Part shown: positions 31,471 through 40,552 of the stretch, one piece after another
How positions within the stretch are numbered: position 1 is the stretch's first letter
Layout: the number at the start of each line of letters is the position of its first letter
Assembly: GCF_900112035.1 (NCBI RefSeq)
Contig: NZ_FOKC01000015.1
Coordinates: forward strand, 37,015-101,014
Length of the DNA: 64,000 bases
Origin: Nocardioides alpinus
Lineage (GTDB): Bacteria > Actinomycetota > Actinomycetes > Propionibacteriales > Nocardioidaceae
Reading direction: 5' to 3'
Program-made: the position numbers and the translations under genes
The notes under the pieces: generated by a model
The model's database searches: none
The model's input: only the letters and a program-made list of their open reading frames with translations
What the model was told of the DNA's origin: nothing

Positions 31471-31586
31471 CCCCGCCTGCCGGCCATGGGCCCGGATCCG
31501 TCCACAGGGAGGCGGTAAACCGCGTCGTCCACAGGCGAGACCGTCATGGGCTGCTCGATGTCCCCGCAGCCGTTCATCTTCGTCGG

Positions 31587-32546
31587 ATGGACACCAACGA
31601 CGCCTTCCCGATCGGGACCCACGACATCAGCCTCCGCCGCGAGCTCATCGCCGCCGGGTGGACGGACCGCGACATCGCGCGGGCCGTACGCAGCGGCCTC
31701 ATCCACCGCGTCCGCTACGGCGCCTACGTGGACGCGAAGCTCTGGAGGATGCTCGACTCGGACCGGGACCGGCATCGCGCACGGTCGCGCGCGGTGCTCA
31801 GGACGGCTCACCCCAGCAGCGTCCTGACCCATCAGTCGGCGTTGGCGGAGCACATCGACTTGCTGTGGCGCCTCTGCCTCGACGACGTCGCCCTGACCCG
31901 CACCGACGGCGTGGCGGGACGCCACGAGTCGGGGATCGTCCACCACTCCGGTGGCCTCCACCTGCCCGACATCACGGTGCGCAACGGCGTACCGGTCTCG
32001 ACCCCGCCCAGGACGGCGATCGAGATCCTCTCCACCCACGACACCGAGCTCGGCCTCTGCCTGCTCAACGCCCTGCTGCACACCGGACGTACGACGCTGG
32101 ACGAGGTGCGGGCCGTGGCAGCCCGCACGGAGCACTGGCCCCACACCCTCGCAGTACGCATCGCGATCGGCCTGGCCGATCCCAGGCTCTCGAGCATCGC
32201 CGAGAGTCGCACCTTCCACCTGTTCTACCGCGAGAACGTCCCGCTACCGGTGCCGCAGGTCGACGTGCACGACGCGCTCGGCACGCTCCTCGGGTGCGTC
32301 GACTTCCTGTGGCCCAAGCAGGGGGTGTTCCTGGAGTTCGACGGCCGCATCAAGTACGAGCTGTTCCGCCGCCCGGGCGAGACGCTCGCCGACTACCTGA
32401 TGCGCGAGAAGAAGCGGGAGGAACGCATCTGCCAGGAGACGGGCTGGATCTGCATCCGGATCGGGTGGTCCGACCTGGAGAACCCGCAGGCGACCGCTCG
32501 CCGGATCCTCGCGATCCTGGACAAGCGCGCTCCGACTGCTGCTTGA
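31587..32546 (+). CDS. AbiEi-antitoxin-like N-terminal domain protein with nuclease-like C-terminus
   Basis: A 319-residue protein. The N-terminus (LRRELIAAGWTDRDIARAVRSGLIHRVRYGAYVDAKLW) matches the winged-helix AbiEi antitoxin domain. The C-terminus (CVDFLWPKQGVFLEFDGRIKYELF, MREKKREERICQETGWICIRIGWSDL) has the E..D-x-K-like layout of a Vsr/DUF559-type PD-(D/E)XK fold: Asp in EFDGRIKY, Glu/Lys in EKKREERI. Such lone actinobacterial proteins are common; no AbiEii toxin gene is adjacent, so a toxin-antitoxin role is unproven. It sits between copies A and B of the intergenic repeat. Confidence 0.7.
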   Translation: MDTNDAFPIGTHDISLRRELIAAGWTDRDIARAVRSGLIHRVRYGAYVDAKLWRMLDSDRDRHRARSRAVLRTAHPSSVLTHQSALAEHIDLLWRLCLDDVALTRTDGVAGRHESGIVHHSGGLHLPDITVRNGVPVSTPPRTAIEILSTHDTELGLCLLNALLHTGRTTLDEVRAVAARTEHWPHTLAVRIAIGLADPRLSSIAESRTFHLFYRENVPLPVPQVDVHDALGTLLGCVDFLWPKQGVFLEFDGRIKYELFRRPGETLADYLMREKKREERICQETGWICIRIGWSDLENPQATARRILAILDKRAPTAA

Positions 32547-32549
32547 TCG

Positions 32550-33200
32550 TCACAGCCGGGCCCGCACCACGTCTGCACCGGGACCTGTGAGCTCGTCGGC
32601 CGCCAGCGGGCGGCCGTAGAGCAGCCGCGCGATCGCCTCCGCGGACGCCCGCGCCTCCGGTCCGACTCCGTGGGACCAGTCGACGTCGCTCGCCGCCAGT
32701 CGTACGCCGTCCACCCTCCGTGCCGCGCTGCCGCCGACCACGCCGTTGAGCGGCCACGGTGTGCGCAGCACGAAGTCAGCGACAGGACCAAGCACCTCTG
32801 CCGACAGCGGCTGGACCAGCCCCAGCGGATGTCGTACGTCGATGCCGTGCACGACGGCGTCCGCGAGCGCTGCCACGGTCGGCATGCCGATCGGCTTCGC
32901 TCCGGACTCGAGGTTGTGCTCGAGCTGCTCGGTGATCGCGACGCGTCCACGATCGCTCCACCGGACGGCCGACGACGCGATCATCCTGTTGACCGACAAC
33001 CGGCTGCGCAGCATCGCCCTCCCACCCTCGAGGGGCCCCAGGGTCGGCGCCCACGCCAGGTGCGCGGCGACGTCGATGACACGCCACTCGCTGCACAGGG
33101 ATCGTGCCTCCCACTGCTGCGGCGTGAGGGACTGCAGCCGATCGATGAAGGCGCGCCGCTCCTGTCGCACCAGGTCGGGCAGCGGGCTCGAGGCCTCCAT
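32550..33200 (-). CDS. Maleylpyruvate isomerase-like (DinB-fold, mycothiol-dependent) protein
   Basis: A 216-residue protein of the TIGR03083-type family: LVRQERRAFIDRLQSLTPQQWEARSLCSEWRVIDVAAHLAWAPT, with the metal-binding His in VAAHLA and later ADAVVHGIDVRHPLGL. Members use mycothiol as thiol cofactor, an actinobacterial trait. Substrate unknown. The 3' end stops 3 bases from the AbiEi-like gene on the other strand; the 5' end faces repeat copy B. Confidence 0.75.
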   Translation of the reverse strand: MEASSPLPDLVRQERRAFIDRLQSLTPQQWEARSLCSEWRVIDVAAHLAWAPTLGPLEGGRAMLRSRLSVNRMIASSAVRWSDRGRVAITEQLEHNLESGAKPIGMPTVAALADAVVHGIDVRHPLGLVQPLSAEVLGPVADFVLRTPWPLNGVVGGSAARRVDGVRLAASDVDWSHGVGPEARASAEAIARLLYGRPLAADELTGPGADVVRARL

Positions 33201-33243
33201 GTCGACCGAACGTACTCCCGGGCCGAGCCGGGTGGAAGCCCGC

Positions 33244-33337
33244 GACTCACTCTGGTCCCAGGGCTGGGCCGACCTTGACGCGGATGGGCCGTTTCAACGG
33301 CCCATCTGTGCGGGAGTCACCGCTTCAGCGGTGACTC
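33244..33337 (+). repeat. Two-hairpin intergenic repeat, copy B
   Basis: By eye 88 of 94 positions are identical to copy C, 774 bases away in direct orientation. Hairpin 1: ATGGGCCGTT-TC-AACGGCCCAT (33284-33305). Hairpin 2: GAGTCACCGC-TTCA-GCGGTGACTC (33314-33337). The unit starts with a conserved ~40-base segment beginning GACTCACTCTGG. Confidence 0.8.
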
Positions 33338-33449
33338 CCGCAACGGAGAGCGACCGCTTCCCATCTTCACCGTCCCCGCGGAGAGGCGCTCACGCGCGTA
33401 CGATGAGCGCAGGCATCCATGCCGTGTGACCTCGGGAGGAGAGCCTCAC

Positions 33450-33974
33450 GTGGAGCCTCAGCACCTCGCTCGTCGTACGGTGATCCGCGCTTCTGCGTGG
33501 TCGGTACCGGTGGTGGCGGTCGCGGCCACCGCGCCCGCGTATGCGGCGTCCCCGTTGGGCGCCCAGCTGACCTTCAACACGGCCAACGTCTTCGGGGCGG
33601 ACTACGCCGGCTCCCGCCCGAAGAAGCTCGAGTCCAACGTCCAGGTGCAGAACTCCTACTACGCCGGCGCTCCCACGGTCACGAGCCTGATCCTGACCGT
33701 GTCCTACCCCAAGACGGTCGTCGGAGGTGGCGCCGCGACGTCGGTGTCCGGCGTGGGCTGGTCGTACACGAGCGTCGCGTCCTCCGGGACCCAATGGGTC
33801 TACCGCTTCGACTGGGTCGGGACCGCAGCTCCGGGCGGGAACACCGGCACGATGGTCTTCCGCGTGCCGATCGTGAACCCCTATCCCGGCGCCGTGCCTG
33901 TCACTCCCTCCTTCACCGCGTCGGCCAGTGGCGGCACCGCCCTGGCTGCGCCCTCGTACACGCTGCCGTCCTGA
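33450..33974 (+). CDS. Tat-exported protein of unknown function
   Basis: A 174-residue protein. The N-terminus LARRTVIRASAWSVPVVAVAATAPAYAAS is a twin-arginine signal (RRTVIR, hydrophobic stretch, AYA-A cleavage site). The mature part is rich in Ser/Thr/Val/Gly beta strands (LTFNTANVFGADYAG, TSLILTVSYPKTVVGGGAATSV, YRFDWVGTAAPGGNTGTMVFRVPI), like a small surface or Ig-like domain. The GTG at 33450 has GGGAGGAG 7 bases before it. Flanked on both sides by direct repeat copies B and C. TatA/TatC, its export machinery, lie at 40 kb. Confidence 0.65.
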   Translation: MEPQHLARRTVIRASAWSVPVVAVAATAPAYAASPLGAQLTFNTANVFGADYAGSRPKKLESNVQVQNSYYAGAPTVTSLILTVSYPKTVVGGGAATSVSGVGWSYTSVASSGTQWVYRFDWVGTAAPGGNTGTMVFRVPIVNPYPGAVPVTPSFTASASGGTALAAPSYTLPS

Positions 33975-34017
33975 CCGGGCCGAGCACGGAGCCGCACCGA
34001 CCGCGGGCGAGCCCCAC

Positions 34018-34111
34018 GACTCCCTCTGGTCCCAGGGGTGGGCCGACCTTGACGCGGATGGGCCGTTGCAACGGCCCAACAGTGCGGGAGTCACCGCTCC
34101 AGCGGTGACTC
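34018..34111 (+). repeat. Two-hairpin intergenic repeat, copy C
   Basis: Hairpin 1: TGGGCCGTTG-CAACGGCCCA (34059-34078, no loop). Hairpin 2: GAGTCACCGC-TCCA-GCGGTGACTC (34088-34111). It lies between the convergent Tat-protein and Lrp-type genes, where it could terminate both. Confidence 0.8.
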
Positions 34112-34121
34112 ATGCAGGAGC

Positions 34122-34583
34122 TCAGTCGATCGGGCGGTTCTCGTACGGCGTCGAGAGCACGATCGTGGTGCGCGTGGAGACGCTGGCCGCGCCACGGATC
34201 CGGGCGAGGAGGTCCTCGAGGTCGCGGGGCGTGGGGACGCGGATCTTGAGGATGTAGGACTCCTCCCCCGCCACCGACCAGCAGGACTCGATCTCCTTGA
34301 TCCCCATGAGCCGCTCGGGGTAGTCGTCGGGGTGCGACGGGTCGATCGGCGTGATCGAGATGAAGGCGGTCAGCGGGCGGCCGAGCTGGTCGTGGTCGAC
34401 GGTGGCGCCGTAGCCCGTGATCAGGCCCCGCTGCTCGAGCCGCTTGACCCGCTGGTGCACCGCAGAGGTCGAGAGGTCGGTCGCCTTGCCGAGGTCGGTG
34501 AAGGACATCCGGCCGTCGCTGGCCAGCAGCGTCAGGATCTGGCGGTCCTTGGCCTCGACCTCGTGGGAGCTCACACGCGTCAC
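34122..34583 (-). CDS. Lrp/AsnC-family transcriptional regulator
   Basis: A 153-residue regulator: HTH in DRQILTLLASDGRMSFTDLGKATDLSTSAVHQRVKRLEQRGLI, then the effector-binding RAM/ASNC domain (YGATVDHDQLGRPLTAFISITPID, IKEIESCWSVAGEESYILKIRVPTPRDLEDLLARIR). Such proteins sense amino acids; the lysine aminomutase cluster 3 kb away is a possible target, but nothing in the sequence proves it. GTG starts at 34583 or 34574 are possible. It follows the exonuclease gene by 1 base. Confidence 0.87.
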   Translation of the reverse strand: MTRVSSHEVEAKDRQILTLLASDGRMSFTDLGKATDLSTSAVHQRVKRLEQRGLITGYGATVDHDQLGRPLTAFISITPIDPSHPDDYPERLMGIKEIESCWSVAGEESYILKIRVPTPRDLEDLLARIRGAASVSTRTTIVLSTPYENRPID

Positions 34584-34584
34584 A

Positions 34585-35517
34585 CTAGTGGGAGCCGGAC
34601 ATGGCCTCCACGAGTCTCACCGCCGACGAGCCGAGGCCCCACCGCTCGTCCAGGGCCACGACCGCCGCGTGGTCGACCGGCGTACGTGGCCGAGCCAGGT
34701 CGGGCGACCCGAGGTCGAGGTCGCGGCGCACGGCGACCACCTGGGGTGCGACGGCGAGGTAGTCGGCCGCAGCCTTGATCTTCCCCCGCGGTCCGGGGCC
34801 CATGTCGGAGTCGGGGTCACCCGCAGCCTCGACGATCGCATCGACGGTGTGGAAGCGGTTGAGCAGCGTCGCGGCCGTCTTGTCCCCGACCCCGGCCACA
34901 CCGGGAAGACCGTCGGACGCGTCGCCACGCAACGTCGCGAGGTCGGCGTACTGGTGGGCGTCGACGCCGTACTTGGTCCGCACCCAGGCGTTGTCGACGC
35001 GCTCGTGCTTGCTGACGCCGCGAGCCACGTAGAGCACCCGCACCTCGGTCTCGTCGTCGACGAGCTGGAAGAGGTCGCGGTCGCCCGTGACGATGTCGAC
35101 GGCCATGCCGGCGTCCGTCGCCAGCGTGCCGATCACGTCGTCGGCCTCCATCTCGGCGTGCCCCACGATCGGGATGCCGTAGGCCTCGAGCACCGAGATG
35201 ATGATCGGGATCTGGGTCTCGAGCGGGTCGGGCACCTCCTCCACGTCCGGCGACGATCCCGGGCGGGCCTGCACGACCCGGTGCGCCTTGTAGGACGGGA
35301 TCAGGTCGACGCGCCACTGCGGGCGCCAGTCGTCGTCCCAGCAGCAGGCCAGGTGGGTCGGGTCGTACTCCCCCACCAGGCGGCTGATGAAGTCCATCAG
35401 GCCGCGGACGGCATTGACGGGGGTGCCGTCAGGGGCCTTCACCGAGTCCGGCACCCCGAAGAAGGCGCGGAAGTAGAGCGAGGCCGTATCGAGGAGCAGG
35501 AGGCGCTGGTCCGTCAC
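34585..35517 (-). CDS. 5'-3' exonuclease (Pol I-type FEN domain)
   Basis: A 310-residue flap-endonuclease-like protein without polymerase domain: LLLLDTASLYFRAFF, HLACCWDDDWRPQWRVDLIPSYKAHR, HAEMEADDVIGTLATDAG, DIVTGDRDLFQLVDDE and the helix-hairpin-helix GLPGVAGVGDKTAATLLNRF. The Asp clusters bind two metal ions. Probably helps replace Pol I exonuclease in RNA primer or flap removal. The gene order helY-exonuclease is found in other actinobacteria. GTG start. Confidence 0.88.
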   Translation of the reverse strand: MTDQRLLLLDTASLYFRAFFGVPDSVKAPDGTPVNAVRGLMDFISRLVGEYDPTHLACCWDDDWRPQWRVDLIPSYKAHRVVQARPGSSPDVEEVPDPLETQIPIIISVLEAYGIPIVGHAEMEADDVIGTLATDAGMAVDIVTGDRDLFQLVDDETEVRVLYVARGVSKHERVDNAWVRTKYGVDAHQYADLATLRGDASDGLPGVAGVGDKTAATLLNRFHTVDAIVEAAGDPDSDMGPGPRGKIKAAADYLAVAPQVVAVRRDLDLGSPDLARPRTPVDHAAVVALDERWGLGSSAVRLVEAMSGSH

Positions 35518-35538
35518 GTCGGTGAGCCTGCCACAGAC

Positions 35539-38346
35539 TCACTCCGCCAGGACGCTGTAGGCGATCACGCCGCGCTTCAGCGACTTCGCCGTCGCCCGCG
35601 CGGTGGTGCGCAGCGGGCTGTCCCCGGCGGCGTCGGCGACCTGACCGCAGAGGTCGAGCAGCTGCTTCATCCATCGGACGAAGTCGCCGGCGGACAGACC
35701 GGTGACACGCAGCACCTCGTCGAGGTCGTCGCCCTCGGCCCACCGCCAGGCAGCCCACGCGAAGCCGATGTCGGGCTCACGGAGGAAGTCGAGCTTGTGG
35801 TCGCGCTCGAGGGCGTCGAGCTGGCTCCACAGCTTGACCAGCTCGCCCAGCACCGGCTTCACCCGACCGCCAGGCAGCTTGGGCGACGACGCGTCGTCGG
35901 CACGTCGGGCCTCGAACACCAGCGCCGACAGCACTGCGGCGAGCTCCGAGGGGGTGAGCTCGTCGAAGAGGCCCGCGCGGATCCCCTCGGCCGCCACGAG
36001 GTCCATGTCGGTGTAGATCCGCCGCAGGTGCGAGCCCCGCTCGGTCACCTTGTCGCCGTCGAGGTAGCCGAGCGCCGTGAGGACGTCGCAGACGCGGTCG
36101 AAGGTCCGCGCGACCGTGTTGGTGCGGTTCTCCACGCGGCGCTTCAGGGTGTCGGTGTCGCGCTGGAGCTTGTAGTAGCGCTCCGCCCACCGCGAGTGGT
36201 CCTCGCGCTCGGGGCACTGGTGGCACGGGTGCGACTTGAGCTCGGCGCGCAGCTGGGCGATCTTGCGGTCGGTCGGCGTGTCGCCGAACGAGTCCGCGGA
36301 CTTCGTACGCCGGGAGCCGGGGCTGGCGAAGTCGTGGGACTTGGCCTTGAGCGCGGTGGCGAGGTCGCGCCGCATGGCCGGGTTGCGGCCGTTGAACGAC
36401 TTCGGGATCCGCAGCCGGCCGATCGACTCGACGGGCACCGGGAAGTCCATCGGCGCCAGCCGGCGCGCCTGCCGGTCGGCGGTGACGACGTAGGGCCGGG
36501 GCTCGTCGCCCGACTCACCCGGGTCGATCACGACGGCGAGGCCGCTGAACTTGCCAGCCGGGACGTTGATCACGTCGCCCGGGCGCAGCTTGCCCAGCGA
36601 CGCGATGGCCTCGGCCCGTCGGTCCTGGCGACGCTCGCGGGAAGCGCCCTTCTCGAGGTCGGAGATCTGGCGGCGCAGGTCGGCGTACTCCATGAAGTCA
36701 CCGACGTGGCACGTCGCGGCCTCGCGGTAGCCCTCGAGCGCCTCCTCGGCCTTGTGCACCTGACGGGCGAGCCCGACTACGGCCTTGTCGGCCTGGTACT
36801 GGGCGAACGACTGCTCCAGCAGCTCGCGCGAACGCGCGCGGCCGAACTGGTGCACGAGGTTGACCGCCATGTTGTAGGACGGGCGGAAGGACGAGCGCAG
36901 CGGATACGTACGGGTCGACGCCAGGCCGGCGACCTCGCCGGGGTTCATCCCGGGCTGGTAGAGCACGACGCCGTGGCCCTCGATGTCGAGGCCCCGGCGA
37001 CCGGCGCGACCGGTCAGCTGGGTGTACTCCCCCGGCGTCAGCTCGGCGTGGGTCTCGCCGTTCCACTTGGACAGCTTCTCGATGACCACGGTCCGTGCCG
37101 GCATGTTGATGCCCAGCGCGAGCGTCTCGGTCGCGAAGACGACCTTGACCAGGCCCTCCTGGAAGAGCTCCTCCACGACCTGCTTGAAGGCCGGCAGCAG
37201 ACCGGCGTGGTGGGCGGCGATGCCGCGGGTCAGGCCGTCGAGGAACTCGTGGTAGCCGAGGACGTGCAGGTCCTCCTCCGGCAGCGACGTCGACGCGTGC
37301 TCGACGCGGTGGAAGATCTCGTCGCGCTCGGCCGCCGTGGTGAGACGGGTGTTGGCCGAGACCAGCTGGGTGACCGCGGCGTCGCAGCCGGCCCGGCTGA
37401 AGATGAAGCAGATCGCGGGGAGCAGGCCCTCGCGGTCGAGGCGCTCGACCACCTCGACGCGGCTGGGGATCCACACCCGCCGGCCGTTGCCGACGGCGCG
37501 GGGGTTCTTGGACGATCCCGGCTTGCCCTTGCGGGGCGAGCGTCGGTCACGCATGAGGCGCGAGCTGGCCCAGTCGTCGCGGGCGATCCGGGTGAGCTCC
37601 TCGTTGACCGGCGCTCCCTCCTTGACGAAGCCCGCGCTGGCGTCGACGTCCGAGGACGCGAAGAGGTCGAGCAGCCGACGCCCGACCATGACGTGCTGGA
37701 AGAGCGGCACGGGCCGCTTCTCCTCGAGGATCGTGGTCGTCTCGCCGCGCACGGTCGCCAGCCACTCGCCGAACTCCTCGGCGTTGGACACCGTCGCCGA
37801 CAGCGACACCAGGGTCACCGACTCCGGGAGGTGGATGATCACTTCCTCCCAGACCGCTCCGCGCATCCGGTCGGCGAGGTAGTGCACCTCGTCCATCACG
37901 ACGAAGCCGAGCCCCAGCAGCGTGCGCGAGCTGGCGTAGAGCATGTTGCGCAGCACCTCGGTCGTCATCACGACCACTGGCGCCTCACCGTTGATGACGT
38001 TGTCACCGGTCAGCAGGCCGACGTTGTCCGCGCCGTAGCGCTTCACGAGGTCGTGGTACTTCTGGTTGGACAGCGCCTTGATCGGGGTCGTGTAGAACGC
38101 CTTGCGTCCGGTCTGCAGGGCCAGGTGGATGGCGAACTCGCCCACGATCGTCTTGCCCGAACCGGTCGGCGCCGCGACGAGCACGCCGCGCCCCTCCTCG
38201 ATCTCCTGGCAGGCCCGGATCTGGAAGTCGTCGAGCTCGAAGCCGTAGAGGCCGGCGAAGTCCTGGAGCATCGGGAAGTCCTTGCTGCGCATGAAGTCGG
38301 CGTAGCGCTCCGCGGGGCTGGTCTCGTCGTCGGTCGGGGTGTTCAT
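35539..38346 (-). CDS. helY: Ski2/Mtr4-like DEAD-box RNA helicase HelY
   Basis: A 935-residue superfamily-2 helicase. Motif I AAPTGSGKT (residues 58-66), Ia YTTPIKALSNQKY, II DEVHYLAD, III SLSATVSNAEEF, then ICFIFSRAGCD, FATETLALGINMPARTVV and motif VI QLTGRAGRRGLD. The C-terminal third has the Ski2-like arch and DSHCT-type region. Likely role in RNA processing or decay. Overlaps the diacylglycerol kinase-type gene by 4 bases (ATGA). An internal Lys/Arg-rich stretch (RDRRSPRKGKPGSSKNPRA) is an insertion between helicase lobes. Confidence 0.92.
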   Translation of the reverse strand: MNTPTDDETSPAERYADFMRSKDFPMLQDFAGLYGFELDDFQIRACQEIEEGRGVLVAAPTGSGKTIVGEFAIHLALQTGRKAFYTTPIKALSNQKYHDLVKRYGADNVGLLTGDNVINGEAPVVVMTTEVLRNMLYASSRTLLGLGFVVMDEVHYLADRMRGAVWEEVIIHLPESVTLVSLSATVSNAEEFGEWLATVRGETTTILEEKRPVPLFQHVMVGRRLLDLFASSDVDASAGFVKEGAPVNEELTRIARDDWASSRLMRDRRSPRKGKPGSSKNPRAVGNGRRVWIPSRVEVVERLDREGLLPAICFIFSRAGCDAAVTQLVSANTRLTTAAERDEIFHRVEHASTSLPEEDLHVLGYHEFLDGLTRGIAAHHAGLLPAFKQVVEELFQEGLVKVVFATETLALGINMPARTVVIEKLSKWNGETHAELTPGEYTQLTGRAGRRGLDIEGHGVVLYQPGMNPGEVAGLASTRTYPLRSSFRPSYNMAVNLVHQFGRARSRELLEQSFAQYQADKAVVGLARQVHKAEEALEGYREAATCHVGDFMEYADLRRQISDLEKGASRERRQDRRAEAIASLGKLRPGDVINVPAGKFSGLAVVIDPGESGDEPRPYVVTADRQARRLAPMDFPVPVESIGRLRIPKSFNGRNPAMRRDLATALKAKSHDFASPGSRRTKSADSFGDTPTDRKIAQLRAELKSHPCHQCPEREDHSRWAERYYKLQRDTDTLKRRVENRTNTVARTFDRVCDVLTALGYLDGDKVTERGSHLRRIYTDMDLVAAEGIRAGLFDELTPSELAAVLSALVFEARRADDASSPKLPGGRVKPVLGELVKLWSQLDALERDHKLDFLREPDIGFAWAAWRWAEGDDLDEVLRVTGLSAGDFVRWMKQLLDLCGQVADAAGDSPLRTTARATAKSLKRGVIAYSVLAE

Positions 38347-39248
38347 GCCAGAACCTCCAGTGCGCCCGGGGCGCACTCGATCGTGAGGGGCAGCGGACCG
38401 AAGCGCTCGCCGTCGGCGTACGCCACGATGCTGGGGCCGGCGACGGTCACCGAGCGCACCCGCCGGTGGACGTACTCGGCGACGCCGTCGATCCGGCCGG
38501 TGAACAGTCGCGGGTAGGACCGCACCAGCTTGGACTTGCTCATCCGGGTGATGACCACGACGTCGAGCAGGCCGTCGTCGAGCAGGGCGCCCTCGGTGAT
38601 GCGGAGGCCGCCACCGAAGGACGGGCCGTTGCCCACCGCCACGAGCATCGCCTCGTGCTGGACGGTCTCGCCGTCGAGGTCGAGGGTGTAGTGGATGGGC
38701 CTGAAGGTGCGCAGCTCGGCCAGCGTGGCCAGGTTGTAGCGCATCTGGCCCCGAGGCCACGTCATGGCGTTGGCGCGCTCGTTGACGATCGCGTCGAAGC
38801 CGGCCGCCAGGACGGTCACGAAGTAGCGGTCGCCGCTGCGGGCCAGGTCGATGGTGCGCCGGCGCGAGGCGATGATCCGGTCCGCGGCGGCGACCGGGTC
38901 GGTGCGCGGCAGGTCGAGGTAGCGGGCCACGTCGTTGCCGGTGCCGGCGGGAATCAGGCCGAGGGGTACGCCGCTGCCGGCGACCGCCTGGACGCCCAGG
39001 TGGACCACGCCGTCCCCGCCGCACAGCACGAGGGCCTCGACGCCGTCGGCCACGCAACCGCGGGCCAGGTCGGAGGCCTCGTCGGCGTCGCGACCCTGCA
39101 GGTTGCGGACCACGAACCCGCTCTCGCGCAGCCGGGCGAGGGCCGCGTCGCGGTGTCGTGCGCCCTTGCCCCCGCCGGACGTGGGGTTGGTCAGCAGCGC
39201 GATCTCTCGCCCCCGCACAGGGTGGTCGGGCGCTGCCGGGTCGTGCAT
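38343..39248 (-). CDS. Diacylglycerol/lipid kinase (YegS/DagK-type)
   Basis: A 301-residue lipid kinase: LLTNPTSGGGKGARHRDAAL, LCGGDGVVHLGVQAVAGSGVPLGLIPAGTGNDVARYL (GGDGTxN-like nucleotide loop with the usual T-x-N altered to VVH) and MLVAVGNGPSFGGGLRITEGALLDDGLLDV. It phosphorylates diacylglycerol or a related lipid. TAGGGT (39256-39261) ends 7 bases before the ATG, so the dagK-helY-exonuclease-Lrp unit may begin here with a leaderless start. Confidence 0.87.
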   Translation of the reverse strand: MHDPAAPDHPVRGREIALLTNPTSGGGKGARHRDAALARLRESGFVVRNLQGRDADEASDLARGCVADGVEALVLCGGDGVVHLGVQAVAGSGVPLGLIPAGTGNDVARYLDLPRTDPVAAADRIIASRRRTIDLARSGDRYFVTVLAAGFDAIVNERANAMTWPRGQMRYNLATLAELRTFRPIHYTLDLDGETVQHEAMLVAVGNGPSFGGGLRITEGALLDDGLLDVVVITRMSKSKLVRSYPRLFTGRIDGVAEYVHRRVRSVTVAGPSIVAYADGERFGPLPLTIECAPGALEVLA

Positions 39249-39271
39249 GAGCGCGACCCTATCCCCCGCCT

Positions 39272-39676
39272 CTAGCCACCCAGCCGCAGCAGGGCCGCGT
39301 AGCGCTCGGAGTGTGCGCCGACGGCACGCGCCAGGCGCCCGAGGGCATCCAGCACCAGGTCGGGACCGAAGCCGGTGCCGGGCACGGCCAGCACCGTGCG
39401 TACGCCTGCACCGTCATCGAGGCAGCCGATGACCACCTGGCCGTGGCGCCAGGCCTGGTGCACGCGCAGACGGCTCGCGTCGTCGACGACCGGCTCGGGA
39501 TAGGCCTCGTCGACCGCCAGCAGGTCGCACGCGAGGTCGTCGGCGCCCTCACCGGTCAGGCGCCCCCGCACCAGGTGTCCGGTGCGCAGACCGGCATCGG
39601 CGCGCCAGACCACGTCGCGGTCGCCCAGCCACTCGGGCAGGTCGAACGGATCGATGTCGATGATGACGGCCTGCAT
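39272..39676 (-). CDS. Hypothetical protein between tatC and the lipid kinase
   Basis: A 134-residue protein (MQAVIIDIDPFDLPEWLGD..) without recognisable domain. Predicted alternation of strands and helices; no Cys cluster, signal or membrane span. It is collinear with tatC (34 bases downstream) and the lipid kinase gene. A CAGGCT hexamer 6 bases before the ATG may be its own -10. Function unknown. Confidence 0.6.
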   Translation of the reverse strand: MQAVIIDIDPFDLPEWLGDRDVVWRADAGLRTGHLVRGRLTGEGADDLACDLLAVDEAYPEPVVDDASRLRVHQAWRHGQVVIGCLDDGAGVRTVLAVPGTGFGPDLVLDALGRLARAVGAHSERYAALLRLGG

Positions 39677-39710
39677 GGGCCCAGCCTGCCAGAGGCCCGT
39701 GGGCCGCCCC

Positions 39711-40547
39711 TCAGATGGAGGAGAGCTCGTCGGGAGACAGCCCGGCGTTGGGGGCGTTGCGAGCGCGACGCCGGTCGTTGATCCGGGCGATGGCCTCGGA
39801 GACGAAGAACAGCAGGACCATCGGGACGGCCATCAGGGTCATCGAGAACGGGTCGGCCGACGGCGTGGCCACCGCGGCGAAGACGAACGTGCCGATGACG
39901 ATCCACGGACGGTAGGCGGTGAGCGTCGAGCCCTTGACCACACCGGCGAAGTTGAGCAGCACGACGAACACCGGGATGTTGAACGAGAGCCCGAAGACGA
40001 ACAGCGTCCGGGTGAAGAACTGGAGATAGCCGTTGAAGTCGGTGAGGTTGGTGACGCCGTCGGGGTTGAACCCGATCAGCACCTCCAACGCCTTGGGCAG
40101 GGTGAGGTAGCCCAGAGCCACGCCGGCGAGGAACAGCGGGCCTGCGACCCCGACGAAGATCCGGCTCATCTTGCGCTCCTGCGCGTAGAGACCGGGCAGC
40201 ACGAACGCCCACACCTGGTAGAGCCAGTAGGGCGCGGTGAACACGACGGCGGCGAAGCCGCACAGCGTCAGCCACAGCAGGAGACCGGCGGCCGGACCGC
40301 TGGTGGTGGCCACCGTGGCGCCGTCGGGAAGCCTCTCCTGCGCGTCGGTGAACGGTCCGTAGACCGCATCGAGCAACGTGTAGCGGAAGATGATGGCGAC
40401 GGTGAACGCCAGGACGAGGACCAGCAGGGAGCGCAGCAGACGGGCGCGGAACTCACGGAAGTGGTCGCCGAGCGCCATCCGCCCGTCCGGGCCCACAGCA
40501 TCGGGCGCCGGACCCTTGAAGAGTCCGACGAGACCGGTGATCCTCAC
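39711..40547 (-). CDS. tatC: Sec-independent translocase TatC
   Basis: A 278-residue six-span membrane protein. Family marks: MALGDHFREFRARLLRSLLVL (the LxELRxR-type start), FTAPYWLYQVWAFVLPGLYAQERKM and FVFGLSFNIPVFVVLLNFAGVV. TatC recognises twin-arginine signals and with TatA exports folded proteins; the protein at 33.4 kb carries such a signal. The GTG at 40547 follows tatA by 5 bases; an internal ATG (MALGDHF) is an alternative start. Confidence 0.93.
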   Translation of the reverse strand: MRITGLVGLFKGPAPDAVGPDGRMALGDHFREFRARLLRSLLVLVLAFTVAIIFRYTLLDAVYGPFTDAQERLPDGATVATTSGPAAGLLLWLTLCGFAAVVFTAPYWLYQVWAFVLPGLYAQERKMSRIFVGVAGPLFLAGVALGYLTLPKALEVLIGFNPDGVTNLTDFNGYLQFFTRTLFVFGLSFNIPVFVVLLNFAGVVKGSTLTAYRPWIVIGTFVFAAVATPSADPFSMTLMAVPMVLLFFVSEAIARINDRRRARNAPNAGLSPDELSSI

Positions 40548-40552
40548 CCGGG

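Noticed and set aside
31587..32546. Complete AbiE toxin-antitoxin system
   Set aside because: Only the AbiEi-like domain protein is present; no AbiEii nucleotidyltransferase-type toxin gene lies beside it.
34417..38517. Very long plus-strand open frame (over 1300 codons)
   Set aside because: It lies antisense to the exonuclease and helY genes; its sequence is His/Asp/Val/Gly/Arg-rich low-complexity typical of the complement of GC-rich coding DNA.
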